DNA of 64,000 nt from Zavarzinia marina. Its GTDB lineage: Bacteria; Pseudomonadota; Alphaproteobacteria; Zavarziniales; Zavarziniaceae. Both the position numbers and the translations under genes were made by a program. Numbering within the stretch: the first letter of the stretch is position 1; each line of letters opens with the position of its first letter. The notes under the pieces are model-generated. The model made no database searches, was not told the DNA's origin, and saw only the letters and a program-made list of their open reading frames with translations. Location: assembly GCF_021568905.1 (NCBI RefSeq), contig NZ_JAKGSB010000001.1, positions 682,001-746,000 on the forward strand. Reading direction: 5' to 3'. Positions 1 through 8,160 of this stretch are shown here, one piece after another.

Positions 1-153
1 ATCGATGGCCTGGGCAACAAGTATCCCATCCTGACGCCGCTGACGGGTCCGCTCGACGCCCTGATCGACGCCCGGGTCACTCATGAGTATCGCGAAAACA
101 GTGCTCTGACAGCCCTGTCAGGGCGAATCGACGAACGGGTCAACACTCGATAG
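1..153 (+). CDS. 3' end of an unidentified protein (partial)
   Basis: An open frame enters from the left edge and stops at TAG 151-153, giving a 50-residue C-terminal tail. The tail has two similar short stretches (ALIDARVTHEYREN and ALSGRIDERVNT), so it may end in a small repeated helical motif. I do not recognise the family. It is followed directly by a low-GC segment and an IS630 remnant, so the gene may be intact and border the island, or may itself belong to it. The reading frame rests only on the absence of stops over 50 codons. Confidence 0.35.
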   Translation: MDGLGNKYPILTPLTGPLDALIDARVTHEYRENSALTALSGRIDERVNTR

Positions 154-168
154 GGCCTTCGTACCTAG

Positions 169-420
169 GTGATATATTCTTGGGTGAGGTATGCCACACC
201 CAAGAATATTCAAGATCTGACAGGCGTGATATCCGCTTTAGAATCTTTAAAGCGGCATTGTTACCGATGGATCTTCATTATGCTTTTCTTAACTTCATTC
301 CCAATAACCATACAATATACTATAGATACAATAATTTATTTCATAGAAATCGGTCCTGGCTGGCCCCTCACTCTCATCGTACTATACGTTGTTTGGCTTG
401 CTTGGGTATCATTCCGCTGA
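169..420 (+). CDS. Possible small two-helix membrane protein (83 aa)
   Basis: This AT-rich open frame differs in composition from everything around it. From a GTG start it encodes 83 residues with two hydrophobic segments, about residues 33-60 (starting RWIFIMLFLT) and 66-82 (starting WPLTLIVLYV). No family is recognised. The start is doubtful because the first codons lie inside a perfect stem-loop (174-209) and no clear ribosome site precedes it. It could be a real horizontally acquired small membrane protein or a chance frame in AT-rich island DNA. Confidence 0.25.
   Translation: MIYSWVRYATPKNIQDLTGVISALESLKRHCYRWIFIMLFLTSFPITIQYTIDTIIYFIEIGPGWPLTLIVLYVVWLAWVSFR
174..209. repeat. Perfect 13-bp inverted repeat
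   Basis: ATATTCTTGGGTG at 174-186 is exactly complementary to 197-209, with a 10-nt loop. It lies just after the stop of the partial gene at 153. No T-run follows on either strand, so it is not a standard intrinsic terminator. It could be the end of a lost element, a small RNA hairpin, or an operator. Confidence 0.5.
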
Positions 421-527
421 AATCTCCCTATCCAACTAATACCAGTTCCACGAATGGCTGACTCGTGAGGGATTGAACGAACCCACTGTGGCGGGATTTT
501 GGAGAAGCTCCCCGTGACCTGACCCCC

Positions 528-880
528 CCGTGCTTCATCCAGCGGGAAGCGGAGACCCGGCCCCGGCATCGCGAGGACGATCCCGCCGCCCAGAAGGCCC
601 TCAAAAAAAGCTCCGCGCCCGGGTGAAAAGCATCGCCCGGCGCAAGGCTGCCGGTCGCAAGGTCGAGATCTGGTTCCAGGATGAAGCCCGCGCCGGCCGG
701 GTATGGTTCGAGCGAGGGCAACGGCCGAGGGGGGCCCGCGACATGCGCCACAAGGCAGCCTGGATCTTCGGCGCCGTCTGCCCGGCCCGGGATACCGGCG
801 TCGCCCTCGTCCTGCCGGTGGCGACGACCGAGGCGATGTAGGCCTTCCTCGACGAACTGGCCCTGGCCGTTCCCGCAGAC
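528..880 (+). mobile_element. Decayed IS630-family transposase fragment
   Basis: The translation carries the IS630 catalytic-domain pattern: IWFQDEARAGR, then RGARDMRHKAAWIFGAVCP, then ALVLPVATTEAM. The copy is broken in three ways. The 5' half is missing. The matching upstream residues (RHREDDPAAQKAL, 564-602) lie in another frame, so a frameshift falls in the A7 run near 602-608. A TAG at 839-841 replaces what is probably a Gln codon, after which AFLDELALAVPAD continues in frame. No terminal inverted repeats were found. IS630 elements can use programmed frameshifting at A-runs, but the nonsense codon and truncation point to a dead remnant. Confidence 0.75.
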
Positions 881-890
881 CGATCACTCA

Positions 891-1216
891 CTTTATTTCG
901 GATCAGACATTAAGTTGTCGGAGCCAGAGTTGAGCGAAGACATCGACTGGCGCATAATTGCCTTCTATTAATAGTCGATAGAATTAAACGGATAGAACCA
1001 GCACGACTTAAAAAATGGGCGGATTATCGCCATTTCTTCCAGACGCTTTGGTTTGATTTTTATCGCTGTGCGCGCGCGGCCGGAATCACCCCGCCCTGGC
1101 GTCAGACCGCAATGACACGCAGCGACTTGCGGAACCATGCGTCGACCCCGCGGCAATCTCTGGCCGAGCTTCGACATGATCTGCTTACAAGATGTGTTGA
1201 TAGCGTTGCGTTGAGT
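891..1216. other. Non-coding stretch between IS remnant and oxygenase cluster
   Basis: No credible gene is visible here. The DNA has lower GC than the chromosomal part of the window and no recognisable RNA. It probably holds the flank of the decayed IS630 copy and the far upstream region of the reductase gene. Confidence 0.5.
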
Positions 1217-1250
1217 GCATAGTGTAGCTATGCGCAAAGCATCACTACAC
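1217..1250. promoter_or_regulatory. Nested inverted repeats upstream of the reductase operon
   Basis: GCATAG (1217-1222) pairs with CTATGC (1228-1233), and GTGTAG (1222-1227) pairs with CTACAC (1245-1250). They lie 43-76 bp before the reductase start. MerR-family activators bind dyads inside promoters, and a MerR gene is the second gene of this operon, so this is a candidate autoregulatory operator. No convincing -35/-10 pair was identified. Confidence 0.35.
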
Positions 1251-1292
1251 ATTGCCCCCTGAGCCTTTCCTGCCCTCACGAGAGACCCCATC

Positions 1293-2408
1293 ATGACAGC
1301 CCGCACGGCAACCCTGCATCCTGTATTGATTTCCTCAGGGCCTCGGCCGAGCGCTAGGCGTTGGTCCTTAATCGTTCGGCCTGATCAGCTTCACCACCGA
1401 GCCCAGGTGAAGCGCATCGTTAAGGAAACCGACGAGGCGGTGTCGGTCGTGCTCGCACCGGTCGACGGGATACCCAAAGACCTGCGGGCCGGTCAGTTTC
1501 TCACCCTGATCGCGCAGATCGATGGCCAGGCCGTGAAGCGGGCGTATTCCCTCAGCGAGCTTCCCAACGAAGGGACGATGACGATCACCAGCAAGCGGGT
1601 CGAGGGTGGGGTGATGTCCACCTATCTGAACACGCGCCTAAGAGAGGGTGCTTGGCTTCAGTTCGCCGGCCCCAGCGGCGACTTCGTTTTGCCGGCACGG
1701 GTACCGACACACTATGTGTTCGCCGCAGCGGGCTCGGGCATCACCCCGATCATGGCCATGGTTGAGCAATTGCTGGAGCATGAAAACAACCACGTACCCA
1801 TTGCTGTTTTTTATGGCAATCGTCGCGAGCAAGACATCCTTTTCCGCGAGCGACTGGATGCATGGGCGAACCGACATGAAAACCTGACCATCCACTATGT
1901 ACTCAGCCAACCAGCACAGGACTGGAACGGTCGCCGAGGCCGCATCAGCGCTGAAGAATTGCGTGGTGCTGCGCCCGGAACCGGAGCCATCTATTTTCTC
2001 TGCGGCCCGGATGACTTCAATGAGTCCCTTCGCCGCCAGTTGATCGCTCTTGCGATTCCCGCGCAGGCCATTGCCAGTGAACAGTTCACCACGCTCGCCC
2101 GCGAATCCCGCCCCCATCCCAAGGACTCTCATATCGTTGTGTTCCGCGTTGGCGGATCGGAAAGGGAGGTCACGGTGCGGCCGACGGAGACCCTGCTTGA
2201 GGCGGGTCTGCGGGCCGGCATCGCCCTGCCCTTCAGCTGCACCATGGGGGGGTGCGGGCATTGCAAGGTCAAAATACTTGACGGCGACGTCGCCACCGAT
2301 GCGCCGAATTGCCTGACCGAACCCGAGCTTCAGGCCGGCTACGCGCTGGCCTGCTGTGCATATCCGCATCATCGCGCGACGGTGGCAATCGAAGAGAAAG
2401 TGTCATGA
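1293..2408 (+). CDS. PaaE/Hcr-type oxidoreductase with C-terminal 2Fe-2S domain
   Basis: This NAD(P)H-dependent electron-transfer protein (371 aa) would feed an oxygenase. An FAD-binding barrel comes first (RAYSLSE near residue 90). An NAD-binding domain follows, with GSGITP near 150 and FLCGPDDF near 235. A plant-type ferredoxin domain ends the protein, with cysteine ligands C316, C321, C324 and C354 (pattern CTMGGCGHC). This order (FAD, NAD, ferredoxin) is that of PaaE and related hydroxylase reductases. The MerR gene downstream overlaps it by 4 bp and a diiron protein follows, so the natural partner is that diiron protein. The first ~30 residues are not conserved in type, so the true start could be slightly downstream. 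The substrate is unknown. Confidence 0.85.
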   Translation: MTARTATLHPVLISSGPRPSARRWSLIVRPDQLHHRAQVKRIVKETDEAVSVVLAPVDGIPKDLRAGQFLTLIAQIDGQAVKRAYSLSELPNEGTMTITSKRVEGGVMSTYLNTRLREGAWLQFAGPSGDFVLPARVPTHYVFAAAGSGITPIMAMVEQLLEHENNHVPIAVFYGNRREQDILFRERLDAWANRHENLTIHYVLSQPAQDWNGRRGRISAEELRGAAPGTGAIYFLCGPDDFNESLRRQLIALAIPAQAIASEQFTTLARESRPHPKDSHIVVFRVGGSEREVTVRPTETLLEAGLRAGIALPFSCTMGGCGHCKVKILDGDVATDAPNCLTEPELQAGYALACCAYPHHRATVAIEEKVS

Positions 2409-3154
2409 GCGCTTCCAAAAATTCGGTGTACCGGATAGCGGAAGTGGTCCGCCGATCCGGATTTACCAAGGAAACGATTCACTACTATCTGCGCGAAGGC
2501 CTGCTGCCGCCTCCGCAGAAGCCCACGCGCAATTCGGCACTCTACAGTGAAGAGCACCTACATCGGCTGCGCATGATCCGCTCGATGCGCGAGGAACATC
2601 TGCTACCGCTCAAAGCGATCAAGTGCCTACTCGCTGACCAGCCGCTACAGGAATTCAGCGCCGCACAGTTCGCGACCCTTCAGGCTTTGCGCCAACGGAA
2701 GCTGAATGAATTGCGCCTTCGAGGACCCGGTGGCAAGCCTGGGCTCACACGCGATCTGGCCCTTGAGCTAGGGCTGACAGTCGCCGAATTGCAGGAGCTG
2801 CGGGAAATCCAGTTGCTCACCGCGGCTGACGACGAGGCCCTCGATGCCGACGAAGTGGAGTGTCTGCGGCTATGGGCGCTGGTGCGCGACGCCGGCATCA
2901 ATGCCGAAAAGGGCTTCAGCCCGCGCGACATCCGCTACATCGACCAATCTGCCAAGTTCCTGTTCGAGCAGGAATTGGCACTGTTCAAAGATCGCCTGCA
3001 CCAGTTGCGTCCAGCGGAAATCGATTCGCTGTTGCACATCGTCCTTCCGGCCATTCATCGGCTGGTGGTCATCCGCCATGAACGAATGATTTCGGCACTG
3101 CTGGAGGTTTACGGGGCCTCATCGGTGCGAACGATCCCGACCCGTCAGGAGTAA
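2405..3154 (+). CDS. MerR-family transcriptional regulator
   Basis: The 249-aa protein begins with a winged-helix MerR domain: YRIAEVVRRSGFTKETIHYY at residues 9-28, then LREGLLPPP and a second helix-turn-helix wing around LHRLRMIRSMREEHLLPL. The long C-terminal part is helical and lacks the Cys patterns of metal sensors, so it more likely responds to a small organic ligand. The start ATG overlaps the reductase stop (ATGA), which indicates translational coupling. A frame open further upstream was rejected because it would overlap the conserved reductase C terminus. It probably controls this catabolic-looking operon, possibly through the dyads near 1217-1250. Confidence 0.85.
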   Translation: MSASKNSVYRIAEVVRRSGFTKETIHYYLREGLLPPPQKPTRNSALYSEEHLHRLRMIRSMREEHLLPLKAIKCLLADQPLQEFSAAQFATLQALRQRKLNELRLRGPGGKPGLTRDLALELGLTVAELQELREIQLLTAADDEALDADEVECLRLWALVRDAGINAEKGFSPRDIRYIDQSAKFLFEQELALFKDRLHQLRPAEIDSLLHIVLPAIHRLVVIRHERMISALLEVYGASSVRTIPTRQE

Positions 3155-3159
3155 GACGC

Positions 3160-4401
3160 ATGAACACCACCACCGAGCAGGTCTTGGGCCGTATGCTGCA
3201 AGGCCTGCCCCTCAAGATGCAGAACAAGGTCACCCAGACGCTGGAGAATGTCTCGCTGGTTGCCGAGATTCGCGATCCCAGAGTCGGGGTGAGCATGTTG
3301 CCCTCGGCCTATCGCGGGTTGTGGCAGCGTAAGGGCAAGGGTGATGACTCTGTGCCGATGAAGTCGGGCCATGCCGTACATTTTGATCTGAACTACGGCA
3401 CAGATTTCCCAGAGATGTACGAGCTTTACCGCCGGGCTGTCGCCAACCAGTGGGATGGGGAATGGCAGCTCGACTGGGGCACCGAGGTTGATCCAATGAA
3501 TCCCGAAACCCCAATTCTCGGTCGGACGCCTTTCGCGCCATTCGAAGGGCTGGAGGCCGCCGGTGTGAAGCTCGACGCCGCGGAGAAGCAGCAACTCAAC
3601 TACCACTTCGCGGCTTGGATGTTGTCCCAGTTCATGCACGGCGAACAGGGTGCCCTTTACGCCTCGGCGCAGTGCACGGAATCCGTTAGCTGGGTCGACG
3701 GCAAGCTCTATGGCGCCACACAGGTAATGGATGAGGCGCGCCATCTTGAGGTATTTCTCCGGTATCTGGAAACCAAGCTGGAGCGTGTATACAAGGTCAA
3801 CGACAACCTGTTCGTGATCATCGACGACCTGCTCACCGACTCGCGCTGGGACATAAAGTTTCTCGGTATGCAAATCATGGTCGAAGGGCTCGCGTTAGGC
3901 GCCTTTTCCACCATGTACAATCAGACCGGCGAGCCGTTGCTCAAGAACCTGCTGCGTTATGTGATTCAGGACGAAGCCCGCCATGTGCATTACGGGGTGC
4001 TAGCCTTGCGCGAGCACTTCACAAAGAACCTTTCGGCAGCCGAAAGGCGTGAGCGAGAGGATTGGGCTTTTGAAGTGGCCATGCTGATGCGGAACCGCTT
4101 CTTTGCCCACGAAATCCACGATGAGTGGTTTGCGCATCGCGTCTCGCGCGCTACTTGGAACCGGTTGATGTCCGAGTCGCCGGCCATGACCAAGTTTCGC
4201 AGCATCATGTTCCAGCGATTGGTGCCGAATCTTCAATATATCGGCCTGCTCTCGCCGCGCATGGAAAGCTACTACGAAAAGGCCGGTCTGATGGCTTATG
4301 CCGGCGGCAAGAATGCTAGCCAGCTCTCTGAGCAGGACTTGCTGCGTGACAACGACACGCTCGCCGAACAGGCGATCGAAACGCTGCGTAAGTCGGCGTA
4401 A
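3160..4401 (+). CDS. Ferritin-like diiron protein, putative oxygenase
   Basis: The 413-aa protein has the full ferritin-like diiron ligand set: E162, E192 and H195 (DEARHLE), E242 (VEGLAL), E272 and H275 (DEARHVHYG). In each half the lone Glu lies exactly 30 residues before the EXXH, as expected for a four-helix diiron bundle. The fold could be of the R2-like, AurF-like or oxygenase type. Encoded with a PaaE-like reductase, it is most simply the hydroxylase or N-oxygenase component fed by that reductase. No signal peptide is visible, so it should be cytoplasmic. The gene starts 5 bp after the MerR stop. The substrate is not deducible. Confidence 0.75.
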   Translation: MNTTTEQVLGRMLQGLPLKMQNKVTQTLENVSLVAEIRDPRVGVSMLPSAYRGLWQRKGKGDDSVPMKSGHAVHFDLNYGTDFPEMYELYRRAVANQWDGEWQLDWGTEVDPMNPETPILGRTPFAPFEGLEAAGVKLDAAEKQQLNYHFAAWMLSQFMHGEQGALYASAQCTESVSWVDGKLYGATQVMDEARHLEVFLRYLETKLERVYKVNDNLFVIIDDLLTDSRWDIKFLGMQIMVEGLALGAFSTMYNQTGEPLLKNLLRYVIQDEARHVHYGVLALREHFTKNLSAAERREREDWAFEVAMLMRNRFFAHEIHDEWFAHRVSRATWNRLMSESPAMTKFRSIMFQRLVPNLQYIGLLSPRMESYYEKAGLMAYAGGKNASQLSEQDLLRDNDTLAEQAIETLRKSA

Positions 4402-4545
4402 GTCCTGCCAACCGCCTGGGCTTGAGGTAAAAATCAATCAGCCCAGGCGCGCGGCACAGGCCCCCCCCCCGGATTTGTTGAGCCTCATCCCAATTCACCA
4501 CCATGGCATTCAATATAACACTACAGCTGGGAGAAATCATCCGCT

Positions 4546-5214
4546 ATGCAGCCAAGCTTCGGTGCGCTCCACCCGACCGCCATCATCGATGCGGATCACC
4601 CGGCAGTGGTAGAGTTCGCGCGCGTTCACCAGGGCGCTGGCCAGAGCGCTTTGGAACGGGCCGTGTCCCTCTATTACGCCGTGCGTGACGGCTTCCGCTA
4701 CGACCCATACCAACTGGATCTGACCTCACGCGGGATGAGCGCAAGCCGCGTCCTGGAGACCGAACACGGCTGGTGTGTGACCAAAGCGGTGCTGCTTGCT
4801 GCTGCTTGCCGAGTGCTCGGCATCCCGGCAAGAGTCGGTTTTGCCGATGTGCGCAATCATCTCTCCACGGCGCGCCTGCGGGAAACGATGAAGACGGATG
4901 TCTTTTACTGGCATGGCTACGCTTCGATCCTGGTCGATGGCCGATGGGTCAAGGCGACGCCAGCGTTCAATATCGAGCTTTGCGAGCGCTTCGGACTGCT
5001 GCCGCTGGAGTTCGATGGACACAAAGATTCAATTTATCACCCCGTCGACAGCGCAGGCAACCGGCACATGGAATACCTGACGATGCGTGGTGAATTCGAC
5101 GACGTTCCACTCGCCGACATGGTAGCGACGTTCAGCCAACACTACGGCCACATGAGCCGTCTCGATGAATTCAGTTTTGACGACGACGTTCGCGACGAGG
5201 GCTCTGCGGCGTAG
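4546..5214 (+). CDS. Transglutaminase-like cysteine-protease-fold protein
   Basis: The 222-aa protein shows the transglutaminase-core pattern. C77 lies in HGWCVTKAVLLAAACR, then comes GIPARVGFADVRNH, then H123 in YWHGYASILVDGRW. The third catalytic residue, normally Asp in a W-x-x-x-D-P context, appears as WVKATPAFN, so either the triad is altered or another residue substitutes. A good ribosome site (GGGAGAAA) precedes the ATG. It lies 144 bp after the diiron gene on the same strand and is probably co-transcribed. Its role could be amide or ester hydrolysis or peptide processing; nothing in the sequence decides. Confidence 0.7.
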   Translation: MQPSFGALHPTAIIDADHPAVVEFARVHQGAGQSALERAVSLYYAVRDGFRYDPYQLDLTSRGMSASRVLETEHGWCVTKAVLLAAACRVLGIPARVGFADVRNHLSTARLRETMKTDVFYWHGYASILVDGRWVKATPAFNIELCERFGLLPLEFDGHKDSIYHPVDSAGNRHMEYLTMRGEFDDVPLADMVATFSQHYGHMSRLDEFSFDDDVRDEGSAA

Positions 5215-5404
5215 CCGCCTTGCATCCACATCCGGACCACCGGCAATAATTGTACCGCGCAGTGGAAGTACGGCGCGCCAAGCGACGGTTCAAACGTCGT
5301 GATCGGATAGAAAAAGATCTTCGGCAGGTCAATGACTAAAGCCAAAGAGCGACCACATGCAATCATGTGGCGTAAAAACAAACAAAAACAGGGAGGAAAA
5401 TAGA

Positions 5405-7603
5405 ATGGCCAAATTCTGGGACGCAAATTCCAACCCGCAAAGTCTTGTGTGGTCTGTCGCTGCAATGACCGCAGCTGGTATCATCGCCTCCGCAACAACG
5501 GTAGCAGCCTACAATTTCGAAATCGGCGATGAGATCACTGGTTCAATCCAGACGACTCTTTCTGTCGGAGCGCAGATGCGGATGGCGGACAGGGATCCAC
5601 GGAATTACGGATACTATTATGGCGGCTTGAGCAATGTATCAGATATTGATGACGGAAATCTCAACTACGACAAATATGATTTAATTAGTCAAGTCAGTAC
5701 AGTATCCAGCGAGTTAAAACTGAAGTGGCGTAATTATTTTGCATTCTTCAGAGGGGCAGCATTCTACGACTCCATTGCCGCGAACAATGATCTCGCTGAT
5801 TTCGAGCCTGAACTTCGTCCATATACAAGCGGTCGGTACCCAGAAGGGGCCGATAACAGGGCCGATTGGGACGCCAAGCTTTTGGATTATTATATCGGCG
5901 GTGATTTCGATCTGGGGGGCCGGAACCTTACCGTTAAAATTGGCAGTCAGATCCTGAATTGGGGCGAAGCCCTGTTCACGATCAATGGCATTTCCATCGT
6001 CAATCCTATCGATGTGAAGAAGATTCGTGTCCCAGGCGCGGAACTGAAGGATGCTCTTATCCCCGTGCCTATGATCTATGTGGGGCTAGATCTAGCAGAC
6101 AATCTTTCTATGGAAGCATTTTATCAACTGGACTTCGAGCCGTTCATATTGGATGCTTGTGGCAGTTTCTTTTCGACTACGGACAATATTTGCGATGGAG
6201 TGAAATACGCTAGTACATTGCAAGATCCGTTTGATCCGAGATCGTATACCGCTGGCACCGGAATGAAAACGACTGACTATGACAATCCCAACAAGAGCCT
6301 GATGGCTGCCAATTTTCCGATTTATGTTAAAGATGATCCGGATATTCATGACTGGGGTGTATCGCTCAAATATTTCTCACCTGATTTGAATAATACGGAA
6401 TTCCAGTTCTATTTCGCACGCTATACTTCTCGCCTGCCTTCCGCCTACTGGCAGTCACCAGAGAAGTTTGCAACTGGAACTGGCCAGATAAACGCCGCCG
6501 CATTGCCGGTGCCCTTGGTTCAAGGACTGCTAGACCAGCTCGGCATTGACCAGCTAAATGCGCTGACGTCAGCGCTCTCCGGCTTACTCGGCGGGCCGGT
6601 TACGGATCTTGTCGGAGCGCTAACGAATCCCCTAACAGGGGCCTTGATCCAGCCGCCGTTCGGAACGTCACCCCGATCAAAGGTTCTTGAGAATCTGGAT
6701 AATGGTCAGTTCACGCTCTACTATCCGGGCGGGCTGAACATGCTTGGTTTTGCTTTAAATACCACCTACGACCCACTTGGCATTGCCATTAATGCTGAGA
6801 TCAGCTGGAAACATAATGTTCCCATTCTGATTTCGGAATCGGCAATCGTAACTACGCAATATAATGCCGCCGGCGGTGCCCCCATAAGTCAAGCTACGGG
6901 GGTAAAGACACCCATCTGCGTTGGAGCCATTTGCGTACCGAACCCGGGCATAGCGCCTTTTGTCGATCCCGGTTTCCACAATCCAGACAATCAGTTCATT
7001 GCAAATCGGCGCATCGATTTCGCCGAAGAGCACGAAGTCTGGCAGGCAGCAGTACGTTTTACCAAGATTTTTGGCGGATCCGATTTCATTACGCGCCTGC
7101 TCGGCGCAAACCAGCTCTTCGCCTTCGTGGAGTTGGGAGCGATTCATGTCGATCTGGATCCCAACGTACAATATGCCGGCTACGGTCAGACAGGATTCAC
7201 GGGATTTGCGACCCGACCGTTGCTCGGGGTCGTGCCCTCCATTGCGGCCACCGATCTGGGTGTTCCGTTCTATGCGACGGCAAAGGAACCAACCCAATGG
7301 TCGGGCGGTGTTCAAGGTTTGTTCTTTTGGGATTATCCGGGGGTTTTTGACGGAGTAACATTGACGCCATCTATCGGATTTTCTCACGGCATCTTTGGGA
7401 ACACCCCGGCTTCGCTCCCAGGTTTTACAAAAAGTGTAACATCGATGAACTTTGGCCTTAAAATCAACTACCTTGAGAATTGGGCGATGAACGTGAATTA
7501 CTTCAAGAGTTGGGGAGCTGGCTCGGGTGGGTCTGGCGGCGCTTCAAGAAATCCGTACATTGACCGTGACTTTATAGGCATGAACATTTCCTATTCATTC
7601 TGA
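5405..7603 (+). CDS. DUF1302-family outer-membrane protein
   Basis: The 732-aa protein has an N-terminal signal-like segment (AAMTAAGIIASATTVAAY). A long sequence of amphipathic beta strands follows, ending in an aromatic strand (DFIGMNISYSF), as in outer-membrane barrels. The early stretch FEIGDEITGSIQTTLSVGAQ and the NWGEALF motif are characteristic of DUF1302 proteins. These often sit in clusters for degradation of hydrophobic compounds. The start at 5405 was chosen because GGGAGGAAA lies 6-10 bp upstream; an in-frame ATG 48 bp earlier lacks such a site. Base composition is clearly AT-richer than in the rest of the window, which suggests transfer. The likely role is uptake or binding of the substrate of the diiron system. 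Confidence 0.8.
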   Translation: MAKFWDANSNPQSLVWSVAAMTAAGIIASATTVAAYNFEIGDEITGSIQTTLSVGAQMRMADRDPRNYGYYYGGLSNVSDIDDGNLNYDKYDLISQVSTVSSELKLKWRNYFAFFRGAAFYDSIAANNDLADFEPELRPYTSGRYPEGADNRADWDAKLLDYYIGGDFDLGGRNLTVKIGSQILNWGEALFTINGISIVNPIDVKKIRVPGAELKDALIPVPMIYVGLDLADNLSMEAFYQLDFEPFILDACGSFFSTTDNICDGVKYASTLQDPFDPRSYTAGTGMKTTDYDNPNKSLMAANFPIYVKDDPDIHDWGVSLKYFSPDLNNTEFQFYFARYTSRLPSAYWQSPEKFATGTGQINAAALPVPLVQGLLDQLGIDQLNALTSALSGLLGGPVTDLVGALTNPLTGALIQPPFGTSPRSKVLENLDNGQFTLYYPGGLNMLGFALNTTYDPLGIAINAEISWKHNVPILISESAIVTTQYNAAGGAPISQATGVKTPICVGAICVPNPGIAPFVDPGFHNPDNQFIANRRIDFAEEHEVWQAAVRFTKIFGGSDFITRLLGANQLFAFVELGAIHVDLDPNVQYAGYGQTGFTGFATRPLLGVVPSIAATDLGVPFYATAKEPTQWSGGVQGLFFWDYPGVFDGVTLTPSIGFSHGIFGNTPASLPGFTKSVTSMNFGLKINYLENWAMNVNYFKSWGAGSGGSGGASRNPYIDRDFIGMNISYSF

Positions 7604-7650
7604 TACTTAATGCATACCGTGGGGCCCCCCCTAGACGGTATGCTGACTGA

Positions 7651-7688
7651 CCCCGGGGCGCACACGTTCGCGCCTCGGGGTACTTTTT
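7651..7688 (+). terminator. Intrinsic terminator after the DUF1302 gene
   Basis: CCCCGGGGCGC (7651-7661) pairs with GCGCCTCGGGG (7670-7680) with one mismatch and is followed by TACTTTTT. It closes the reductase-to-DUF1302 gene set 48 bp after the last stop. Confidence 0.8.
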
Positions 7689-7808
7689 CGGTATCCCTCC
7701 GCCGGGCACAGCCTTTCGGCGATGCGACTGATTGCCGATAATGATGCGACGTCAGGCATATGAGGGTGGCAAGTGTTGACCTCCTTGAAACGCAGGCACA
7801 CGGAAATT

Positions 7809-7827
7809 AGATACACAATGTGTATCT
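7809..7827. promoter_or_regulatory. Palindromic operator of the toxin-antitoxin operon
   Basis: AGATACACA-A-TGTGTATCT is a perfect 9-bp dyad centred 43 bp before the antitoxin ATG. TacA-type antitoxins bind such palindromes through their ribbon-helix-helix domain, so this is the likely autoregulatory site. A strong ribosome site (AAAGGAG, 7847-7853) follows. Confidence 0.75.
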
Positions 7828-7860
7828 GTCATGCTATGCCAGAAGGAAAGGAGATTCGCC

Positions 7861-8157
7861 ATGGCGACGACGACAACCAAAGAGGCGGCCCCGCCGGCGG
7901 TCACGCGCGCCGTGAACCTGCGCGTGCGCGAGGACGTGCGCGACCTGATCGACCAGGCCGCGCGGGCGCACGGCAAGACGCGCTCGGATTTCATGATCGA
8001 GGCGGCCCGGCAGGCGGCCGAGAGCGCGCTGCTGGATCAGACCTTCGTGCGGGTCGATGCCGCGACCTATGCCCAATTCCTCGCCGTGCTGGACAAGCCG
8101 CCATCCGGCGTGGGCTATGAGCGGCTGATGCGGGCTCCAAAGCCCTGGAAAGCCTGA
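7861..8157 (+). CDS. TacA-like DUF1778 antitoxin
   Basis: The 98-aa protein has a ribbon-helix-helix DNA-binding start (AVNLRVREDVRDLIDQAARA), then KTRSDFMIEAARQAAESALLDQ, the hallmark of DUF1778/TacA antitoxins. The C-terminal tail (from about residue 60, FLAVLDKPP) would wrap the GNAT toxin. It lies 3 bp upstream of the toxin gene and behind a perfect palindrome and a strong ribosome site. This matches the usual antitoxin-first layout with conditional cooperativity. Confidence 0.9.
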   Translation: MATTTTKEAAPPAVTRAVNLRVREDVRDLIDQAARAHGKTRSDFMIEAARQAAESALLDQTFVRVDAATYAQFLAVLDKPPSGVGYERLMRAPKPWKA

Positions 8158-8160
8158 AGC

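Noticed and set aside
528-880. IS630 transposase as a functional frameshifted gene
   Set aside because: Besides the A7 frameshift, a TAG interrupts the conserved region and the N-terminal part is missing.
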